A stretch of 64,000 nt of DNA from JAGTVG01 sp942491935 (GCA_942491935.1 CALOCZ010000055.1:124001-188000), one strand, 5' to 3'; numbered from the stretch's first letter, positions 19,820-29,660 are shown. Numbers and translations: made by a program. Notes: generated from the letters alone by a model not told the origin.

Positions 19820-21199
19820 ATGATCATAGATTATAATATTAGAATTGAAGATTTACATGAAGATCTGAAAAGGTTTTGGAATTTATCAGGTGATAAGATC
19901 CTTTCAATTGATAAGTCTTTCGATCCATCCAAGGGAGCCCCTGTCTTTACAGCTAATGGGGAATACACGACGCGAGGATGGACAGAATGGACCCATGGAT
20001 TTATGTACGGTTCTGCAATACTACAATATGATGCAACGGGAGAGGAACAGTTTCTGAATATCGGCCGGGAAGGAACCTTAAAAAACATGGCATCACATAT
20101 AAGTCATATTGGAGTTCATGATCACGGTTTTAATAACATAAGTACATATGGGAATCTATTGCGGCTAATAAAGGAAGGAAAAATAGAAGGAAATGAATGG
20201 GAAGCTAATTTTTACAAACAGGCCATAATGATATCCGGGGCAGTTCAGGCTTCCAGGTGGCAGGAAATTATGGAAGGCGGATATATATATTCCTTTAATG
20301 GGCCTCATTCTTTATTTGTTGATACAATTAGGTCAGTTAGAATTCTTGCTTTAAGTCATTTATTAGGGCATAAATTGCATGCTGAAAATGACAAAATAAT
20401 AAATCTCCTGAAAAGAGGGATACAGCATACTATGGCCACTGCTAAATATTCTGTATTTTATGGTGATGGAAGGGACAGGTATGATGTGTCAGGAAGAACG
20501 GCTCATGAAAGTATTTTCAATATTAATGATGGCAATTATAGATGTCCTGGAACCCAACAGGGATATTCAGGATTCACAACATGGACTCGTGGTTTGGCAT
20601 GGGCGATTTGCGGATTTACTGAAGAACTTGAATTGATTGATGCACTTTCTGACAAAGAACTTGAAATAGCCGGCGGCCGGCACGAAATTGAAGATTTCAT
20701 GGTTAAGGCAGCAATAGCCACATCCGATTATTATATTTCAGAAACCCCTACGGATGGGATCCCTTATTGGGATACTGGAGCTCCAGGGCTTGGTCAAATC
20801 GGCGAATTCAGGGATAGCCCTTCTGATCCTTTTAATGGATTTGAGCCGGTTGATAGTTCTGCGGCATCAATCGCCTGTCAGGGATTACTTCGACTCGGGC
20901 GGCATTTTGAAGAACTTGGCCAATTTGAGGAAAGCAGAAAATATACTCAGGCTGGTTTAACTGTAATTAAAACTTTGCTATCTGACAAATATCTGTCATT
21001 GGACCCCGCGCACCAGGGTTTGATCCTTCATTCAATATACCACTATCCAAATGATTGGGATTATATACCAGAGGGTGGTAAGATCCCATATGGAGAATCT
21101 AGTATGTGGGGTGATTATCATGCGAGGGAGTTTGCTATTTATCTTCAGAAAATAATTAATAAGGAACCCTATTACACCTTCTTTAATAGCGTAATTTAA
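19820..21199 (+). CDS. Glycoside hydrolase family 88, unsaturated glucuronyl hydrolase-like
   Basis: 459 residues, no signal peptide, so probably cytoplasmic. The (alpha/alpha)6 barrel signatures are present: GVHDHGF with the likely catalytic D101, the second active-site Asp D168 in FVDTIRSVR, GYSGFTTWTRGLAWAICGF, PVDSSAASIACQGLLRLG and YGESSMWGDYHAREFAIYL. Family enzymes hydrate delta-4,5-unsaturated uronic acids at the non-reducing end of lyase products. No polysaccharide lyase is present in this window, so the substrate arrives from elsewhere. It lies 17 bases after GH2 and 7 before the TIM-barrel gene. Confidence 0.93.
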   Translation: MIIDYNIRIEDLHEDLKRFWNLSGDKILSIDKSFDPSKGAPVFTANGEYTTRGWTEWTHGFMYGSAILQYDATGEEQFLNIGREGTLKNMASHISHIGVHDHGFNNISTYGNLLRLIKEGKIEGNEWEANFYKQAIMISGAVQASRWQEIMEGGYIYSFNGPHSLFVDTIRSVRILALSHLLGHKLHAENDKIINLLKRGIQHTMATAKYSVFYGDGRDRYDVSGRTAHESIFNINDGNYRCPGTQQGYSGFTTWTRGLAWAICGFTEELELIDALSDKELEIAGGRHEIEDFMVKAAIATSDYYISETPTDGIPYWDTGAPGLGQIGEFRDSPSDPFNGFEPVDSSAASIACQGLLRLGRHFEELGQFEESRKYTQAGLTVIKTLLSDKYLSLDPAHQGLILHSIYHYPNDWDYIPEGGKIPYGESSMWGDYHAREFAIYLQKIINKEPYYTFFNSVI

Positions 21200-21206
21200 T
21201 TGAATT

Positions 21207-22031
21207 ATGAATCAAGATCTTTCGAAACTATGTATACATACCATTACCACAAGGGATTGGAGGCTTGAAACCACTGTTGAAAAATATCTTGAAAGAGGAA
21301 TTAGAGGAATATCCGTTTGGAGAAATTATATTGAATCGAAAGATTTGAGAAAAGTTAGATCCTTATTTGAGGATAATCATATGCATGTAGTCTCTCTGGT
21401 TAGAGGAGGTTTTTTCACAGGTTTAAATCAATCTGAAAGAGATAAGAAAGTAGAAGAAAATAAAATAGCAATTGAAGAAGCAGCTTCAATAGGTGCGGAA
21501 ATGGTTGTTCTTGTTTGTGGTGCAACACCTGGCCAATCATTGGAAGTATCACGTAACCAGATTCGGGATGGCATTGAGCAAATACTGCCATTAGCTGAGA
21601 ATTTGAATATAAAGTTAGCTATTGAACCCTTGCACCCAATGTACGCTGATACCCGATCTGCTATTAATACAATGAACCAGGCCAATACAATGGCTGAATA
21701 TTTTAAATCAGAGTATGTTGGAGTTGCTGTTGATGTTTACCACATATGGTGGGATGAAAATTTAAGGGAAGAGGTCATAAGGTGTGGAAGTCAAAATAAT
21801 CTTTTTGCATTCCATTTATGTGATTGGCGTAATCCTACTAGAGACATGCTCAATGACCGGACAATTATGGGAGAGGGGATTATACAGATCCAGGAAATGA
21901 TAAATCTGGTAAAAGAAGCTGGATTTAATGGATATAATGAAGTTGAAATCTTTTCTGAACAGCATTGGTTAGAAGATCAGGATGCTTTTTTGGATCGGAT
22001 TGAGAAAGCGTATTTGAATTATGAATATTAA
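21207..22031 (+). CDS. Sugar phosphate isomerase/epimerase family TIM-barrel protein
   Basis: 274 residues, no signal peptide. The AP-endonuclease-2-like TIM barrel shows metal-ligand strands IAIEPLHPMYAD (Glu), VAVDVYHIWWDE (Asp), FAFHLCDWRNPT (His) and YNEVEIFSEQHW (Glu). Family members include inosose/3-keto sugar dehydratases and epimerases. It is encoded 7 bases after GH88 and 12 bases before a Gfo/Idh dehydrogenase gene. That pairing recurs at 2890-5103 and suggests one oxidation-isomerisation unit. Confidence 0.9.
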   Translation: MNQDLSKLCIHTITTRDWRLETTVEKYLERGIRGISVWRNYIESKDLRKVRSLFEDNHMHVVSLVRGGFFTGLNQSERDKKVEENKIAIEEAASIGAEMVVLVCGATPGQSLEVSRNQIRDGIEQILPLAENLNIKLAIEPLHPMYADTRSAINTMNQANTMAEYFKSEYVGVAVDVYHIWWDENLREEVIRCGSQNNLFAFHLCDWRNPTRDMLNDRTIMGEGIIQIQEMINLVKEAGFNGYNEVEIFSEQHWLEDQDAFLDRIEKAYLNYEY

Positions 22032-22043
22032 AAATATAAAGAT

Positions 22044-23198
22044 ATGAAAACCATCATGGCAGGAATAATAATGAACGGAGTTACCGGCAGAATGGGGACC
22101 AATCAACATTTGATGCGTTCAATTGTTGAGATTATCAAACAAGGCGGAGTCAGGTTGAAAGATGGAAACACCATAATGCCCGAGGTTGTTCTTGTTGGAA
22201 GAAATAGAAATAAGCTTAAAAAACTTTCAGAATTATCCGGAATAACAAATTTTACAACAGACCTCAATGAAGTGCTTTCGGATTCGAAATATGATATATA
22301 TTTTGATGCTCAGACAACGGGTAGGAGGGAAATTGCAGTAAAAGAAGCGATCAAGAAAGGGAAGCATATATATTGTGAAAAGCCGTCTGCCACAAATCCA
22401 CAAGCTGCGATAGAATTATTTGAGCTAGCTGAAAAGGCAGGACTTAAGAATGGAGTTGTGATGGATAAATTATGGCTGCCCGGATTATTAAAAATCAAAG
22501 CATTGATCGACCAGGGATTTTTTGGAGATATATTATCCGTGAGGGGGGAATTCGGATATTGGGTCTTTGAAGGATTTACCGTACCAGCGCAAAGACCTTC
22601 CTGGAATTATAAAAAGGAAGAAGATGGCGGAATAATCCTGGACATGCTATGCCACTGGCGATATGTGCTTGACAACATATTCGGGAAGGTGGAATCTGTT
22701 TCCTGCCTTGGCACGACCCATATCGATGAGCGTGTAGATGAATCGGGAGATGTATATAAATGTACCGCAGATGATGCCGCGTATGCAACCTTTCAGTTAG
22801 AAAATGGAATAATTGCTCAGTTTAACTCGTCCTGGTGCACAAGAGTAAGACGAGAAGACCTTCTGACAATTCAGGTTGATGGAACTTTGGGATCTGCAGT
22901 TGCTGGTTTAAGGGAATGCTATATTCAACACTATAATGCTACACCAAAGCCTGTTTGGAATCCCGACATACCTCAGCCAATTGATTTCTTCGAGAATTGG
23001 ACTAAAATTCCGGAACAACAGCCTTTTGACAATGCATTTAAGGCGGAATGGGAACTTTTTTTAAAACATGTATATGGTGATGAACCATTTCCTTGGAATC
23101 TATTACAAGGAGCTAAAGGAGTTCAGCTGGCTCAGTTAGGTTATGAAAGTTGGAGAAAAAAATCATGGGTGAATATTCCTGAACTTAAATTAAAATGA
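22044..23198 (+). CDS. Gfo/Idh/MocA family oxidoreductase
   Basis: 384 residues. The Rossmann segment is IIMNGVTGRMGTNQHLMRS, a looser glycine pattern than usual (GxxGxxG). The signature YCEKPSATNPQ carries the conserved Lys. The C-terminal domain shows YKKEEDGGIILDMLCHWRYVLDNIFG with a histidine in the catalytic position. It probably oxidises a sugar released by the upstream glycosidases. Its stop overlaps the following SDR start by four bases (ATGA at 23195), indicating translational coupling. Confidence 0.9.
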   Translation: MKTIMAGIIMNGVTGRMGTNQHLMRSIVEIIKQGGVRLKDGNTIMPEVVLVGRNRNKLKKLSELSGITNFTTDLNEVLSDSKYDIYFDAQTTGRREIAVKEAIKKGKHIYCEKPSATNPQAAIELFELAEKAGLKNGVVMDKLWLPGLLKIKALIDQGFFGDILSVRGEFGYWVFEGFTVPAQRPSWNYKKEEDGGIILDMLCHWRYVLDNIFGKVESVSCLGTTHIDERVDESGDVYKCTADDAAYATFQLENGIIAQFNSSWCTRVRREDLLTIQVDGTLGSAVAGLRECYIQHYNATPKPVWNPDIPQPIDFFENWTKIPEQQPFDNAFKAEWELFLKHVYGDEPFPWNLLQGAKGVQLAQLGYESWRKKSWVNIPELKLK

Positions 23199-23965
23199 AA
23201 AAGGTAGCATTAATAACTGGGGGTACAAGAGGAATTGGACTTGGCATTGCTCAGAATCTTGCCTTAAAGGGATATTCCTTGGCACTTAATGGGGTTCGCG
23301 ATAAGAACGACATAAAGCCAATCATAGGAGATTTGGAGAAACAAGGAGTTGAGGTTATATATTGTCAGGGTAATATTGGAAGTTCAGGCGATAGAGAATC
23401 CATCATTAATACTATTAAGGAAAAATACGGGCAATTGAATGTTCTGGTGAATAATGCTGGTATTGCCCCAAAAGAAAGAAAGGATATACTGGAAACATCA
23501 GAAAGCAGTTATGATGAGGTTATGGGCGTAAATCTACGGGGGCCTTATTTCCTAACCCAAACGGTTGCAAATTGGCTTATTGAACAAAAAGGGAAAAATC
23601 CTGAATTTAAGTCCTGCATTATTAATGTATCTTCAATTTCAGCGACAGTTGCATCTGTGAATCGCGGGGAATACTGCATATCAAAAGCTGGAATAAGTAT
23701 GGTTACACAGTTATTTGCTGTTCGATTGGGGGAATACAGTATTCCGGTGTATGAGGTGCGTCCCGGGCTTATTCAAACAGATATGACTTCAGGAGTAAAA
23801 GAAAAGTATGATAAACTTCTTGAAGAAGGTCTTTGTGTATTCTCCAGGTGGGGAACTCCAAAAGACGTTGGCAAAGCAGTAGCTTCCCTTTCCGAAGGAG
23901 AATTGCCTTATAGTACCGGACAGGTTATAATGATCGATGGAGGGATGACAATTCAGAGATTATAA
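23195..23965 (+). CDS. SDR family oxidoreductase (3-ketoacyl-ACP-reductase-like)
   Basis: 256 residues. The NAD(P)-binding motif ITGGTRGIGLGIA, NNAGIAP, a catalytic Ser in NVSSISAT and YCISKAG (Tyr and Lys) are all intact, and the C-terminus TGQVIMIDGGMTIQRL is canonical for classical SDRs. Although most similar in pattern to FabG-like reductases, its place as the last gene of a sugar operon, start overlapping the Gfo/Idh stop, argues for a sugar or keto-sugar reductase. No terminator was recognised downstream. Confidence 0.92.
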   Translation: MKKVALITGGTRGIGLGIAQNLALKGYSLALNGVRDKNDIKPIIGDLEKQGVEVIYCQGNIGSSGDRESIINTIKEKYGQLNVLVNNAGIAPKERKDILETSESSYDEVMGVNLRGPYFLTQTVANWLIEQKGKNPEFKSCIINVSSISATVASVNRGEYCISKAGISMVTQLFAVRLGEYSIPVYEVRPGLIQTDMTSGVKEKYDKLLEEGLCVFSRWGTPKDVGKAVASLSEGELPYSTGQVIMIDGGMTIQRL

Positions 23966-24175
23966 ATTCTAATACTCAGAACTAAAGAATTTCTCAGTTT
24001 ATAAAACAAGTATGCACCTGAAGGGATTTGTTCAATTATCAAATCCAATTGATCAGATTTTAGAAAAAATTCAGAAATATCCTTCCGGAAATGCAATGTC
24101 TTATCATTTCGGTCAATTTTTATCATTTAATTATTATATTTAAAGATTGATGATAATTTAATACCTGATTTAATC

Positions 24176-25270
24176 ATGAACACAAGCACTTCGCATACAA
24201 GAATATTGAATCAAATAAAGACTGGAATTGTATTATTCTTTTTTGTATTTGCGGCAGCACCACAATTATTTGGTCAGGCTGATCTGGATAGTCTATTTAA
24301 ATCTGATGATCTTTTATCAATTGAACTTCATGCTGATTTCAAAGCTATTCTTGACACGCGATGGAGTGATGATTCAATAAAAGGTGGTGAAACAGAATAT
24401 TATGAAGCGAAGATTTTATACGGAAATGAAGGGAATCAGGTAGAAGTCCCATTGAGAATTAAAGCAAGAGGACAATTCAGGCGGAACCCGAAGTACTGTA
24501 AATTTCCCCCCTTAATGCTAAATTTTAAAAAGAAAGAGGTTGAAAATACATTATTTGACAATCAGGATAAAATTAAGATGGTAACTTTTTGCCAGGACGA
24601 GCCAGAGGTTATCAAGGAGTATGTAATCTATAAAATGTATAATTTGATTACAGATTGGAGTTTTAATGTAAGACTGGTAAATGTCCTATACATTAATATT
24701 GACAAGAATAAAAAAATGTATGAAAAAATAGGATTTCTGATCGAGGAAGATACAAAAGTTGCCAAAAGGCATGACTCCAAGATTGTCGCAAAACACCATT
24801 TCCCATTTGATTTAAATCCTGATAATGAAGCAAAACTATCAATGTTTCAGTTTATGATCGGTAATCCTGACTGGTTTTACACAACAGGACAGAATACAGA
24901 TATCATGCATCCGAAGGATACGACTTTATCACCCTTTGCTGTCCCATACGATTTTGATTATTCTGAGTTTGTTAATGCGGCATATACTAAACCAGCGGGA
25001 GTTCCGGATGAATATCTAGCCAAGAAACAGATTTTTAAGGGCATGTGTTTATCGAATGAAAAACTCACTGAAGTCATTGAGTATTATAATATGATGAAGC
25101 CTCAGTTTATGGAGGTTATTAATACTAATGAATATTTGCCAAAATTTTCAAAGAAGGAATGTGTTAAATATCTTGAGGATTTCTATACCATCATAAATAC
25201 CCGGGACCTGCTTCAAACTGAAGTTCTTGATACATGCTATACCAGAAAGGACTATTTGCCTTTTGAGTAA
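24176..25270 (+). CDS. Exported CotH kinase-like protein
   Basis: 364 residues; the signal peptide ends near LFGQ. Features resembling CotH-type protein kinases, in order, are: VPLRIKARGQFRRNPKYCKF (the basic strand region), EPEVIKEYVIYKMYNLITDW (helix), LYINIDKNKKMYEKIGFLIE (beta hairpin ending in acidic E), FQFMIGNPDWF (place of the catalytic Asn/Asp) and FAVPYDFDYSEFVNA (DFD metal-binding motif). The pattern is clear but divergent, so activity is not certain. It is monogenic. Proteins of this type are common in Bacteroidota, with unknown targets at the cell envelope. Confidence 0.65.
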   Translation: MNTSTSHTRILNQIKTGIVLFFFVFAAAPQLFGQADLDSLFKSDDLLSIELHADFKAILDTRWSDDSIKGGETEYYEAKILYGNEGNQVEVPLRIKARGQFRRNPKYCKFPPLMLNFKKKEVENTLFDNQDKIKMVTFCQDEPEVIKEYVIYKMYNLITDWSFNVRLVNVLYINIDKNKKMYEKIGFLIEEDTKVAKRHDSKIVAKHHFPFDLNPDNEAKLSMFQFMIGNPDWFYTTGQNTDIMHPKDTTLSPFAVPYDFDYSEFVNAAYTKPAGVPDEYLAKKQIFKGMCLSNEKLTEVIEYYNMMKPQFMEVINTNEYLPKFSKKECVKYLEDFYTIINTRDLLQTEVLDTCYTRKDYLPFE

Positions 25271-25411
25271 ATAGTACCCATATTGCTTTAATTCACCTAT
25301 TAAATCTGATAGGTTAACTATTCATGTTTATTTAAGCTGAGTTTTATCATCTTAACAAAATTTTAATTTCTACGTTTACCTTATAGTATGTATTGATTTT
25401 GACAAAATCAG

Positions 25412-25419
25412 TATTTTTG
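25412..25419 (+). promoter_or_regulatory. Bacteroidota-type -7 element upstream of the S41 protease
   Basis: TATTTTTG fits TAnnTTTG and lies 28 bases before the GTG start. A TTG at 25393-25395 is 16 bases upstream, slightly closer than the usual -33 spacing. Confidence 0.45.
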
Positions 25420-25447
25420 TATTTCAAATATTATAAAGGATAGTAAA

Positions 25448-26881
25448 GTGGTGCATAAGGTGGATAATTTGAATCAAAAAAAACAGTTAGGATCTATTTT
25501 CAGTCGTCTTAATTTAATCTCGTTTCTTGTATTAATACTTATTACAGCTTGTTCAAAAGAAGAAATAGCCCCGGGCCCTATTTTACCGGATGATACTAAG
25601 TCCATAAATAATTATATCTGGGAAAATATGGATAATTATTATTTATGGAGAGAATTTCTGCCGACTGATCTGGATCCAAACAAACAGCCAGATCCTGCTG
25701 AATATTTTCATGAGCTTGTTTATTCTGATGAGGATAGGTGGTCATTTATTACAGACAGCTATAGTGACCTTGTAAATAAGCTGCAGGGAATCAGTAAAAC
25801 TTATGGGCATGAATATCAATTGTTCAGAAAATCGGGAACGAAGGAGATTTATGGGATAGTAGAATACGTAATAAAAGACTCTCCTGCCAAATTTAGTGGG
25901 ATTAAACGTGGAGATATTTTCAATAGAATTAATGGGATTTTACTGGATACATTGAATTATCGGGAATTATTATTTAGCAATGAAGCTTATGAAATTGGCT
26001 TTGCCGATATGATAGAAGATGAAGTGGTTTCAAACGAAACTGAAATCTATATTACGCCGGTAGTTATGCAGGAAGATCCAATATTGCTTGATACAGTCTA
26101 TTTTCTTGAAGGGAGGAATATTGGGTATTTAGTTTACAATAGATTCACCTCATCGCTTAATGGCGATCTGAATACTGTATTTTCCAGATTTAAATCTGGT
26201 GGAGTTAATGAATTGGTGCTTGATTTGAGGTATAATCCCGGGGGATCAGTAGGAACGGCTACTTTACTTGCAAGCCTCATCGCTCCAATTCAGGTTACGA
26301 GTAATGAAGAGATATTTGTTAAATATATCTGGAATGACAGAATCGACAAAGCAATAAGAGAAGATGAAGGGGATGAGTCATCAAATCTACTTATAAGGTT
26401 TCTGAATACTGCTCAGAATATTAATATGGAACGATTGTATGTAATCGTATCAGGTAGCTCTGCCTCAGCCAGTGAATTGATCATTAATGGCTTGAAGCCA
26501 TATATGAATGTTACGTTAATTGGAGATACGACGCATGGAAAATATACAGCATCTATAACCTTGCACAATGAAGAAAGATCTTTTGATTGGGCAATTCAAC
26601 CCATCGTACTTAAGACTGCCAATATTAATAATGAAACCGATTATAAGGATGGCTTTTTTCCAGAATATTTAGTGGATGATGGTTATTTTTCAGAATTGGG
26701 AGACATTGAGGAAAACCGGTTGGCACAGGCAATTTCACTAATTACTGGAATTCCAATTGGTCCTGTCGCCAGGAGATCTGATTACGAACAATTAAAACAA
26801 TCTATTCCTGTGATTTCAGGGGGTACAGAGGATCGGAGGAACAAAATGGAACTCGATGCTGATAATGTGATTATCTATTAG
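25448..26881 (+). CDS. S41 family carboxyl-terminal processing protease, lipoprotein
   Basis: 477 residues from a GTG start. The lipobox is LITACS with Cys near residue 36. An N-terminal helical region containing NMDNYYLWREFL is typical of Bacteroidota S41 lipoproteins. A PDZ-like domain follows (about 130-200, SPAKFSGIKRGDIFNRINGI). The catalytic domain has LVLDLRYNPGGSVGTATLLA, the serine in SGSSASASELI and, 25 residues later, the lysine in THGKYTAS. Likely a periplasmic protease or peptidase. It is isolated, with no operon partner; the downstream kinase is convergent. Confidence 0.9.
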   Translation: MVHKVDNLNQKKQLGSIFSRLNLISFLVLILITACSKEEIAPGPILPDDTKSINNYIWENMDNYYLWREFLPTDLDPNKQPDPAEYFHELVYSDEDRWSFITDSYSDLVNKLQGISKTYGHEYQLFRKSGTKEIYGIVEYVIKDSPAKFSGIKRGDIFNRINGILLDTLNYRELLFSNEAYEIGFADMIEDEVVSNETEIYITPVVMQEDPILLDTVYFLEGRNIGYLVYNRFTSSLNGDLNTVFSRFKSGGVNELVLDLRYNPGGSVGTATLLASLIAPIQVTSNEEIFVKYIWNDRIDKAIREDEGDESSNLLIRFLNTAQNINMERLYVIVSGSSASASELIINGLKPYMNVTLIGDTTHGKYTASITLHNEERSFDWAIQPIVLKTANINNETDYKDGFFPEYLVDDGYFSELGDIEENRLAQAISLITGIPIGPVARRSDYEQLKQSIPVISGGTEDRRNKMELDADNVIIY

Positions 26882-26945
26882 GCTTCAAATCCTGGCAGGG
26901 GGAAATGAATTATCTATTCGAAATTGAATACATTTAATCGGATCA

Positions 26946-28970
26946 TCAATTGGCAACGATTATCTGACCATCATCTTCAGTCTGAATTCCTTTTTTCAAT
27001 TCCGGGAAAATCAATTTAAACTTAGTAGGCTTTTTATTATGTATCAGCTCGATTTTACCTTTCAGTTTCTGAGTAGCCAGAAGAGTTTGGTACAGACCGA
27101 TTCCTGAACCCCTTTCTGTTTCGTTGGCCACGAAAAACAGATCAAATATCTTATCTTTATATTCTGATTCAATCCCAACTCCATTATCGGTAATTATCAA
27201 TTCAAGGTTGCCATTTTGTTGTATATCAAGTTTCACAAATGAATTCCTTTCGTTTGAATCTGAGAACTTGAAAGAATTATGTAACAAGTTCTCAAGAATT
27301 ATTTTCAAAAGGATTTTGTCTGTATTTACATGAGTGGGTGGAGGGCCAGCGAGTTTAAAAGATACGCCATTCAGTTCTTCCTTTTTCAAATTACTGACTA
27401 CTTCATTAATGGTATAATAGACATCGGTATCTTGTACGTTTAAAGGTTGTGAGTTAATCTGACTTACATTTGTTAATCGGCTGATCACTTCGTTCAGTTT
27501 GTCTGCAGTAACATTTATTTTATCCAGATAAGTTGACATAAGGGAGTCTTTAGCTTCCAGTTTTGCTAGGCTGGTAAGCCCAAGTAATGTGGCGATAGGT
27601 CCCCTGATATCATGTGATGTTCGATACAGGAAGGAATCCAGCTCGCTTCTGGATTTGACCAGTTGTATATTTGATTCCAGCAGTTCCTTGGTTTTCTCCT
27701 TAACCATTGAATCTAATTTCTTATTTAACCGGCTTCGGAAGGTAAGGGATCGATATGCGAATACCAGGACTACAACAAGAAGCAGAAGGATTATGCCAAG
27801 CATAATCATAAACTGGTTCGATCGTTGTATTACTATATTCTGTCCAGCTATGATTTCATCTGATTGGTATTTCTGAAAATCTATATAGCTCTCTTTAAGA
27901 TTTTGGATAAGTTCAGCAGATTTGATTTCAGTTTCAAGTTCAATATATGAGTTGTTATACGCCAGTGCTTTTCTATAATTGCCCAAATTCTCATATATAT
28001 TTGAATAGAGCAGGTAATTCTCTCTTAAACTCGGCTTTAAATCAAATTCTTTTGCTATAGATGTGCTATTGTTTAAATGATTTAGGGCAGCATTGTAACT
28101 ATTTTTTCTAGTGTATATTTTAGCTAAATATAAATCTGAACTTACAATCGTTTTTGTATAATTAACTGTTTTAGACATGCTATTGGCTTTATTAAAATAA
28201 ATTAAAGCATCTTCATCTCTATTTAATTCATAATAAGCTTTGCCAAGCCCATAATTTGAATCAATTATTAGATTATCTTCACAATCATCACAATGCTCAA
28301 TAACATGTTGAAAGGACTCTATAGCTTGATTATAATCATTTAAAAAATTATAGCATAATCCAATATTATTGTAATTAATGAAGATCCCGGATGATATATT
28401 GTTCTCTTTCTTGAGTTCTAAACATTTTAAATAATTGTTAAGTGCCCCAGCGAAATCACTAAGTCTATAATGAATTAGGCCAATATTATTATACAAAGCT
28501 GCAATCGTGGAAACATCATTGATCTTTTCTGCATATTTCAAAGCTTTTAGGTAAAAGTCAATCGCTAGATCATATTTTCCAATTTTAGAATTAAGAATAC
28601 CTAAGTTTGAGTATCCAATTAAAACTCTTTCATTAAGATTATACTTTAGTGCTATATCTAGACTTTGATTGAAATTATTTTCGGCAAGTTCATAATCGAA
28701 GTTTGCTAGGTGAATAGAGCCTATTGCGTAATGTGCTATAGAAATATATTTGTGATGATTAAATCTAGTTGAAAATTCTAATGATTTTTCAGCATAAGAT
28801 AATGCAAGATCAGAGTTGTCTTTCTTTAACTCATAATATAGTTCTAAATATAGTGAGTCAAGAAATATTGCATCTGAGATCTCTATATTATACTCAATTT
28901 GATTCACCTTTTCTTGGCTAATAGCAAAATGAGAACACAGAATTAAAATAAGAATTATCAGTTTTTTCAT
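26946..28970 (-). CDS. TPR-containing membrane sensor histidine kinase
   Basis: 674 residues. The signal peptide ends near FAISQ. Six to seven tetratricopeptide repeats occupy about residues 50-345 (YSNLGILNSKIGKYDLAIDF, YNNIGLIHYRLSDFAGAL). One membrane helix follows (about 386-408), then a coiled coil and the kinase core. The phospho-acceptor is H453 in YRTSHDIRGP. ATP-binding boxes are NLLHNSFKF, ITDNGVGIE and GSGIGLYQ. The TPR region should be periplasmic and bind protein or peptide. No response regulator is adjacent. Its paralogue is 1.8 kb upstream on the same strand, with plus-strand micro-genes between them. The -7-like TATATTTG at 28986-28979 sits only eight bases before the ATG. Confidence 0.93.
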   Translation of the reverse strand: MKKLIILILILCSHFAISQEKVNQIEYNIEISDAIFLDSLYLELYYELKKDNSDLALSYAEKSLEFSTRFNHHKYISIAHYAIGSIHLANFDYELAENNFNQSLDIALKYNLNERVLIGYSNLGILNSKIGKYDLAIDFYLKALKYAEKINDVSTIAALYNNIGLIHYRLSDFAGALNNYLKCLELKKENNISSGIFINYNNIGLCYNFLNDYNQAIESFQHVIEHCDDCEDNLIIDSNYGLGKAYYELNRDEDALIYFNKANSMSKTVNYTKTIVSSDLYLAKIYTRKNSYNAALNHLNNSTSIAKEFDLKPSLRENYLLYSNIYENLGNYRKALAYNNSYIELETEIKSAELIQNLKESYIDFQKYQSDEIIAGQNIVIQRSNQFMIMLGIILLLLVVVLVFAYRSLTFRSRLNKKLDSMVKEKTKELLESNIQLVKSRSELDSFLYRTSHDIRGPIATLLGLTSLAKLEAKDSLMSTYLDKINVTADKLNEVISRLTNVSQINSQPLNVQDTDVYYTINEVVSNLKKEELNGVSFKLAGPPPTHVNTDKILLKIILENLLHNSFKFSDSNERNSFVKLDIQQNGNLELIITDNGVGIESEYKDKIFDLFFVANETERGSGIGLYQTLLATQKLKGKIELIHNKKPTKFKLIFPELKKGIQTEDDGQIIVAN

Positions 28971-29482
28971 TCCAATGACAAATATAACGAACTTCTATAA
29001 GATTGAAAATATTAGTTAATTACAACTTTTAATACTTTTCGTAATAATTTGGTCACCACGAAATCAAGAAAAATTAATTTAGAATTTTTTTATTTATCTA
29101 AAATATTGAAATAGTACAATAATCTTAAAAAAATTCAATTTTAATTTTTCATTTTAAAAAAAAATGCTATAAATTGGAGTTTTAGATCGAAAATATTTCT
29201 TATTGTAAAATATGTATTAAAAAAGTACAAGTGTAGGATTAAGAGGTATTTTGGATTTTATTAATAAAAAAATAATAATATTATTAAGATTATTCAGAGT
29301 TTATTAAGAAATAAAACAGTAAAAGTGAAATCATATATTGAAATAATGCAAAAACAAGTTAATTTGAAGTGAAAGAATGTACCTGGATAATCTATATGCT
29401 AAGAATAATCTTATGTATAGATAGACCGAAAAGTAATATTTTGACCTTGAAAAATATAAAAAAGTAATAAAAATAAATGATC
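28971..29482. other. Long AT-rich intergenic region before the micro-gene cassette
   Basis: About 510 bases of very AT-rich sequence with many A and T runs. It must hold the promoter of the minus-strand kinase and of the plus-strand small genes starting at 29483. A near-consensus TATTTTG with one spacer base too few lies about 40 bases before 29483. I see no ORF, RNA gene or strong terminator. Confidence 0.4.
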
Positions 29483-29635
29483 ATGAAAAAGCGGATAATT
29501 ATTTCTTTAATGTTGGTTGTAGCCATAATTACATTATCAACAGCTTTTATTCCAACAAAGGAAAAAGCAAAGAACAAAGCTCAGCTTCAATTAACACATC
29601 CAGAAGCTGGTTATTTTGAAAGTATAGGCAATTAA
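29483..29635 (+). CDS. Exported 50-residue micropeptide (STAFIP/GYFE-IGN type)
   Basis: MKKR start, hydrophobic stretch (about residues 5-21), STAFIP, then a Lys-rich linker and the C-terminal HPEAGYFESIGN. The hydrophobic segment acts as a signal peptide or membrane anchor. The gene is supported by a paralogue of the same design at 30552-30719, which shares MKKR, STAFIP and PE-x-GYFE-x-IGN at the very end, a pattern not expected by chance. It lies immediately upstream of the 159-bp lipoprotein array (25-base gap). Function unknown; a secreted signal or effector is a hypothesis. Confidence 0.75.
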   Translation: MKKRIIISLMLVVAIITLSTAFIPTKEKAKNKAQLQLTHPEAGYFESIGN

Positions 29636-29660
29636 TGAAAAATTTAAAATAATAACAGAT

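Noticed and set aside
24012..24143. 43-codon plus-strand frame between the SDR and CotH-like genes
   Set aside because: No recognisable feature, no paralogue and no terminator or promoter support.
29392..29577. Minus-strand 61-codon open frame rich in Phe/Ile/Tyr
   Set aside because: It is antisense to the supported micropeptide gene and its composition simply reflects AT-rich DNA.
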